Positions 61,052 through 64,000 of a stretch of 64,000 bases of DNA are shown piece after piece. Each line of letters opens with the position of its first letter. Within the stretch, counting starts at the first letter, position 1. Source of the stretch: Desulfoglaeba alkanexedens ALDC (lineage in GTDB: Bacteria > Desulfobacterota > Syntrophobacteria > Syntrophobacterales > DSM-9756); NCBI RefSeq assembly GCF_005377625.1, contig NZ_CP040098.1:496001-560000 (forward strand), read 5' to 3'. Under the pieces are notes generated by a model, which worked only from the letters and a program-made list of their open reading frames with translations, made no database searches and was not told the origin of the DNA. A program made the position numbers and the translations under genes.

Positions 61052-61606
61052 ATGACCCGCGAACAAGCCCTGGAACTGCTGGAACAGCACGTTCAAGCGG
61101 ACAACCTCAGAAAACACTGCCTGGCGACTGAGGCCGTCATGCGCGAGTTGGCCGCGAGGCTCGGCCGTGATGTAGATCTTTGGGGACTGGCGGGGCTGCT
61201 TCACGATCTGGATTTCGAAGAGACCCGGGAAGCGCCCGAATCCCACGGACTGATCACCGCGAATTGGCTGGAAGCTCGCGGGCTTCCCGAGGAATTGATC
61301 GAAGCGGTGAAACGCCACAACGCAGAGGCGCTCGGTTTGCAACGCGAAACCGTTCTCGACTTCGCCCTCACCGCCGCCGAAACCATCACGGGCTTGATCG
61401 TCGCGGCGGCTCTGGTGCATCCGGACCGAAAGATCGGCAGCCTGAAGGTGAAGTCCGTCCTCAAACGCATGAAAAGCAAGGATTTCGCTCGGAACGTCAA
61501 CCGGGACCATATCGCCCTTTGCGAGCGCATTCCTATGCCGCTGGCCGACTTCGTGGCGCTCAGCATCGATGCCATGGCCGCCGTCGGCGACGAACTGGGG
61601 CTTTGA
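61052..61606 (+). CDS. HD/HDIG-domain protein
   Basis: 184-residue metal-dependent phosphohydrolase-like protein. H in RKHCLATEAVM near 21, HD in GLLHDLDFEE near 51, and AVKRHNAEALG near 87; a basic block near 145 (KVKSVLKRMKSKDFARN). Family members hydrolyse nucleotides or act in signalling; the substrate is not evident. The gene is preceded by 170 bp without a gene and followed by the carboxyltransferase pair. Confidence 0.82.
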   Translation: MTREQALELLEQHVQADNLRKHCLATEAVMRELAARLGRDVDLWGLAGLLHDLDFEETREAPESHGLITANWLEARGLPEELIEAVKRHNAEALGLQRETVLDFALTAAETITGLIVAAALVHPDRKIGSLKVKSVLKRMKSKDFARNVNRDHIALCERIPMPLADFVALSIDAMAAVGDELGL

Positions 61607-61687
61607 CCCGGCAGACGGCGCCGACGCGACCCGAGGAACGCGACCACAGGCATGAACCACGAATCCTCAACCTCCTGGAGGCTCGAC

Positions 61688-61894
61688 ATGAACGTGAATC
61701 CCAAGGTGGTTGCCGCCGTCACGGCAGCCGTCGACATGTATCTGCAGTCGGAAGGCCGACCCGCGGCTCTTGAGATGGAAGCGAAGCGACCCGAACCCGC
61801 CGCGCCGGCCGTCACCTTCAGCCCATGGGCTCATTCCGGCAGGCAGTCCATGATGGAGTTGAGGCGGCTGATCCAGCTCCGCTTGGTGCATTGA
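61688..61894 (+). CDS. Small accessory protein of a biotin-dependent carboxyltransferase
   Basis: 68-residue protein, NVNPKVVAAVTAAVDMYLQS at the start, then a Pro-rich linker and WAHSGRQSMMELRRLIQLRL at the end. This two-helix, linker layout is typical of small proteins next to acyl-CoA or oxaloacetate decarboxylase subunits. CTGGAGG precedes ATG 61688. It lies 88 bp before the carboxyltransferase gene, suggesting an assembly or anchoring subunit (inference). Confidence 0.65.
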   Translation: MNVNPKVVAAVTAAVDMYLQSEGRPAALEMEAKRPEPAAPAVTFSPWAHSGRQSMMELRRLIQLRLVH

Positions 61895-61982
61895 TCGGGC
61901 TCGCGCTCACGGTACCTGAATCGAACATAGATTGTGCCGCGACGGAAATCCCCCTAGAGATGGATAGAAAAGGAGACGAGGC

Positions 61983-64000
61983 ATGGTAAAGGAACAGCAC
62001 GGCACGTTGGTAGCGGGGCTCTACGAAGAACCGGTGGAAGTGACCCATCCCGTGAAGGTTCAGGATCTCACCTTTCGCGACGGTCATCAGTCGCTTTTTG
62101 CCACCCGCGGTCGAACGGAAGATTTCATCCCCATCGCCGAAGACATGGACAAGGTGGGTTTCTATTCCATGGAGGTCTGGGGCGGAGCCACGTTCGACAC
62201 CATGCACCGCTTCCTGGCGGAAGATCCCTGGGAACGGATCCGCACGCTCAAGAAATACATCAAGAAGACTCCCTTCTCCATGCTGCTCCGAGGCCAGAAC
62301 CTGGTAGGCTACCGGAACTACGCCGACGACGTGGCGGAAGCGTTCGTGGAACGTTGCTGTGCAAACGGAATCGACATCTTCCGGGTTTTCGATGCGTTGA
62401 ACGACTTCCGGAACTTCGAAACGGTCGTCAAGGTCATCAAGAAGAACAACAAGCATTTTCAGGGCACCATCTGCTACTCGCTCACCCTGCCCCGGCTGGG
62501 CGGTGAAGTCTACAACCTGGATTATTACCTCCAGAAGGCCAGAGAGCTGGTTGACATGGGCGCTGACACCGTCTGCGTGAAGGACATGGCGGGACTCATC
62601 GCGCCCTACGACGCCTATCTTCTGGTGAAGATGCTCAAGGAAAACATCCGGGTGCCCATCCATCTCCACAGCCACTTCACGTCGGGCATGGCCGATATGT
62701 CTCTTCTTAAGGCCATCGAAGCCGGCGTCGACATCGTGGACACGTGCCTCAGCCCCTGGGCCTTCCGCACCTCGCACCCCGCCATCGAACCGCTGGTGGT
62801 GACACTCCAGGCGACCAACCGGGACACGGGCTTCGACCTGAAGCTTCTCGCCAAGTGCAGCAAATACCTGGAGAAGATCTCGCCCAAATACCGCCACCTC
62901 CTGGACGACCACATGTCCATCATCGACATCAACGTGCTGCTTCACCAAACCCCGGGCGGCATGCTTTCCAACCTGGTGAACCAGCTGCGTGAGATGAATG
63001 CCCTCGACAAACTCGACGAAGTCTTCCGGCAGCTCCCCATCGTCCGAAAGGAGCTGGGCCAGGTGCCTCTGGTCACCCCCACCAGCCAGATCGTGGGAAT
63101 CCAGACCGTAAACAACGTGCTCTTCGACACCCCTGAGGAACGCTACAAGATGACCACAGCCCAGGTCAAAGACCTGTGCTACGGACTCTACGGCAAGACT
63201 CCGGTTCCTATCGACCCCGAAGTTCAGAAAAAGGCCCTCAAAGGATACCCACGCGGGGAAACTCCCATCACCGGCCGTCCGGCGGACGTACTCGAACCCG
63301 AACTGGAAAAGGCCAAGAAAGAGGTGCAGGGCCTGGCCAAGGATCTGGACGACATCTTGATCTACGCACTCTATCCCACCACAGGAAAGCGGTTCCTGCG
63401 CTGGAAGTACGGCCTCGAAGAAGTCCCGGCCGAAGTCAAACCGAAGACCCTCGAAGACGTGAAGAAGGAACAGGAACTTATCAACAAGGCCAAGCAAGGA
63501 TTCCTGGTCGAAAAGGCGGTCAAGGAAGCGCCACCCAAGGGGCCGGGTGTGCGCACCTTCAACGTTTTCGTGGACGGCGAGTACTTCGAGGTGGAAGTGG
63601 AACAGGTGGGCGGCATGCCGGTGGTGAGCCAGATCGCGCCCATGCCGCAGCCGTCGGCTCCGGCACCTCAGCCCGCTCAGCCGCAGCCGGCTCCGGCACC
63701 TCAGCCCGCTCAGCCGCAGCCGGCTCCGGCGGCTCCTACCGTCCCGCCGCCGCCTCCAAGACCTGCCACCGCGCCCGCTGCAGCGAAACCCGCCCCGCCG
63801 CCCCCAGCTCCCGTCAAGGCCGCCCCCGCCGAAGGCACGCCGGTGGAAGCGCCCATGCCGGGCATGATCATCCGCTACGAAGTGAAAGAAGGTAATTCCG
63901 TGAACGAAGGGGACGTGCTGCTGATCCTGGAAGCCATGAAGATGGAAAATTCCATCACCAGCCCCATCGCCGGCACGGTGAAGAAGATCCATTTCAAGGA
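61983..64000 (+). CDS. Pyruvate/oxaloacetate carboxyltransferase with biotin domain, 3' end outside window
   Basis: At least 672 residues. The TIM-barrel carboxyltransferase domain has VQDLTFRDGHQSLFATR near 26 (metal-binding D), GADTVCVKDMAGLIAPYDA near 193 (the catalytic, carbamylated lysine of this fold), and HLHSHFTSGM near 222. A PYC_OADA domain follows (ALYPTTGKRFLRWKYG near 464), then an Ala/Pro linker with two full 33-bp repeats (63656-63721), and a biotinyl domain with EAMKMEN near 650. It serves as pyruvate carboxylase subunit B or an oxaloacetate/methylmalonyl decarboxylase alpha subunit. No biotin carboxylase gene is in the window. ATG 61983 has AAAAGGAGACGAGG upstream. Confidence 0.93.
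   Translation, partial: MVKEQHGTLVAGLYEEPVEVTHPVKVQDLTFRDGHQSLFATRGRTEDFIPIAEDMDKVGFYSMEVWGGATFDTMHRFLAEDPWERIRTLKKYIKKTPFSMLLRGQNLVGYRNYADDVAEAFVERCCANGIDIFRVFDALNDFRNFETVVKVIKKNNKHFQGTICYSLTLPRLGGEVYNLDYYLQKARELVDMGADTVCVKDMAGLIAPYDAYLLVKMLKENIRVPIHLHSHFTSGMADMSLLKAIEAGVDIVDTCLSPWAFRTSHPAIEPLVVTLQATNRDTGFDLKLLAKCSKYLEKISPKYRHLLDDHMSIIDINVLLHQTPGGMLSNLVNQLREMNALDKLDEVFRQLPIVRKELGQVPLVTPTSQIVGIQTVNNVLFDTPEERYKMTTAQVKDLCYGLYGKTPVPIDPEVQKKALKGYPRGETPITGRPADVLEPELEKAKKEVQGLAKDLDDILIYALYPTTGKRFLRWKYGLEEVPAEVKPKTLEDVKKEQELINKAKQGFLVEKAVKEAPPKGPGVRTFNVFVDGEYFEVEVEQVGGMPVVSQIAPMPQPSAPAPQPAQPQPAPAPQPAQPQPAPAAPTVPPPPPRPATAPAAAKPAPPPPAPVKAAPAEGTPVEAPMPGMIIRYEVKEGNSVNEGDVLLILEAMKMENSITSPIAGTVKKIHFK
63656..63721 (+). 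repeat. Two perfect 33-bp repeats in the biotin-domain linker
   Basis: Two perfect direct repeats of 33 bp (start GGCTCCGGCACCTCAGCC) followed by a partial third. They encode APAPQPAQPQP and lengthen the swinging arm. In frame, so the gene stays intact. Confidence 0.85.

Noticed and set aside
61818-63992. 724-residue minus-strand frame opposite the carboxyltransferase
   Set aside because: Pure shadow: low-complexity Gly/Arg stretch mirrors the Ala/Pro linker of the true gene.
1-64000. tRNA, rRNA and replication origin signals
   Set aside because: I saw no cloverleaf-like tRNA, rRNA segment or DnaA-box cluster, though a covariance search could find a tRNA that I missed.

Overview
The window looks like a chromosomal segment of a GC-rich, Gram-negative anaerobe of the Desulfobacterota (Syntrophobacter or Desulfacinum-like; inferred from gene content only, no rRNA is present). 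Supporting genes are a tungsten-type aldehyde:ferredoxin oxidoreductase, a bacterial ferredoxin-thioredoxin reductase catalytic subunit, an HD/zinc-ribbon plus Fe-S protein pair behind CRP/FNR-like operators, a phenylacetate-CoA ligase with an ABC solute receptor, a biotin-dependent carboxyltransferase, and outer-membrane genes (Mla, Lpp-like lipoprotein, lipopolysaccharide-type glycosyltransferases).

Layout. 1-5.3 kb: oxyanion (probably tungstate/molybdate) ABC permease and ATPase, a broken glutaredoxin-like gene, and the aldehyde oxidoreductase. 5.3-16.4 kb: single genes (acyl-CoA thioesterase, HDOD-GAF regulator, glutaredoxin/FtrB pair, DUF2400 protein, GIY-YIG protein, HD and Fe-S proteins, lipoprotein) separated by decaying insertion sequences and miniature elements, with a truncated metal permease and a truncated phosphatase-like gene. 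17-24.2 kb: conserved rlmE-yebC-ruvC-ruvA-ruvB block, aldo/keto reductase, phenylacetate-CoA ligase and solute-binding protein. 24.5-34.7 kb: a same-strand surface-glycan operon with polysaccharide deacetylase, heptosyltransferase-like GT9, O-antigen ligase and six GT4 enzymes, three of them tandem paralogues. 34.9-46.0 kb: a mobile, visibly lower-GC island with DDE transposons, two attC-like sites, an unrecognised 434-residue protein with a HEPN-like C-terminus, toxin-antitoxin genes and a Tat-exported phosphoesterase. 46-51.7 kb: sulfotransferase, class II aldolase, formyltetrahydrofolate cyclo-ligase-like protein, L,D-transpeptidase, Lpp-like lipoprotein and a seven-copy inverted-pair repeat array. 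51.7-54.3 kb: mlaD-E-F and a STAS gene. 54.4-64 kb: nitroreductase, metallo-hydrolase, lipoprotein, coaBC-udg-nfeD-slipin, HD protein and a pyruvate/oxaloacetate carboxyltransferase with biotin domain that runs off the end.

Two miniature-element families recur. Family 1 (termini GGGTGCGGATCTTTT, about 140 or 317 bp) has four copies. Family 2 (termini GGTAGCGT/ACGCTACC, 208 bp) has two full copies, one with a perfect 8-bp target duplication. They lie at gene borders and have truncated or separated several genes, so much of the odd architecture here can be traced to them.

The best places to look for new biology are the cassette-like island at 36.9-42.2 kb (HEPN-like protein plus toxin-antitoxin genes with stop codons inside attC-like sites) and the twin CRP/FNR-type promoters at 13.4-13.7 kb, each with a -10-like box at the class II distance.
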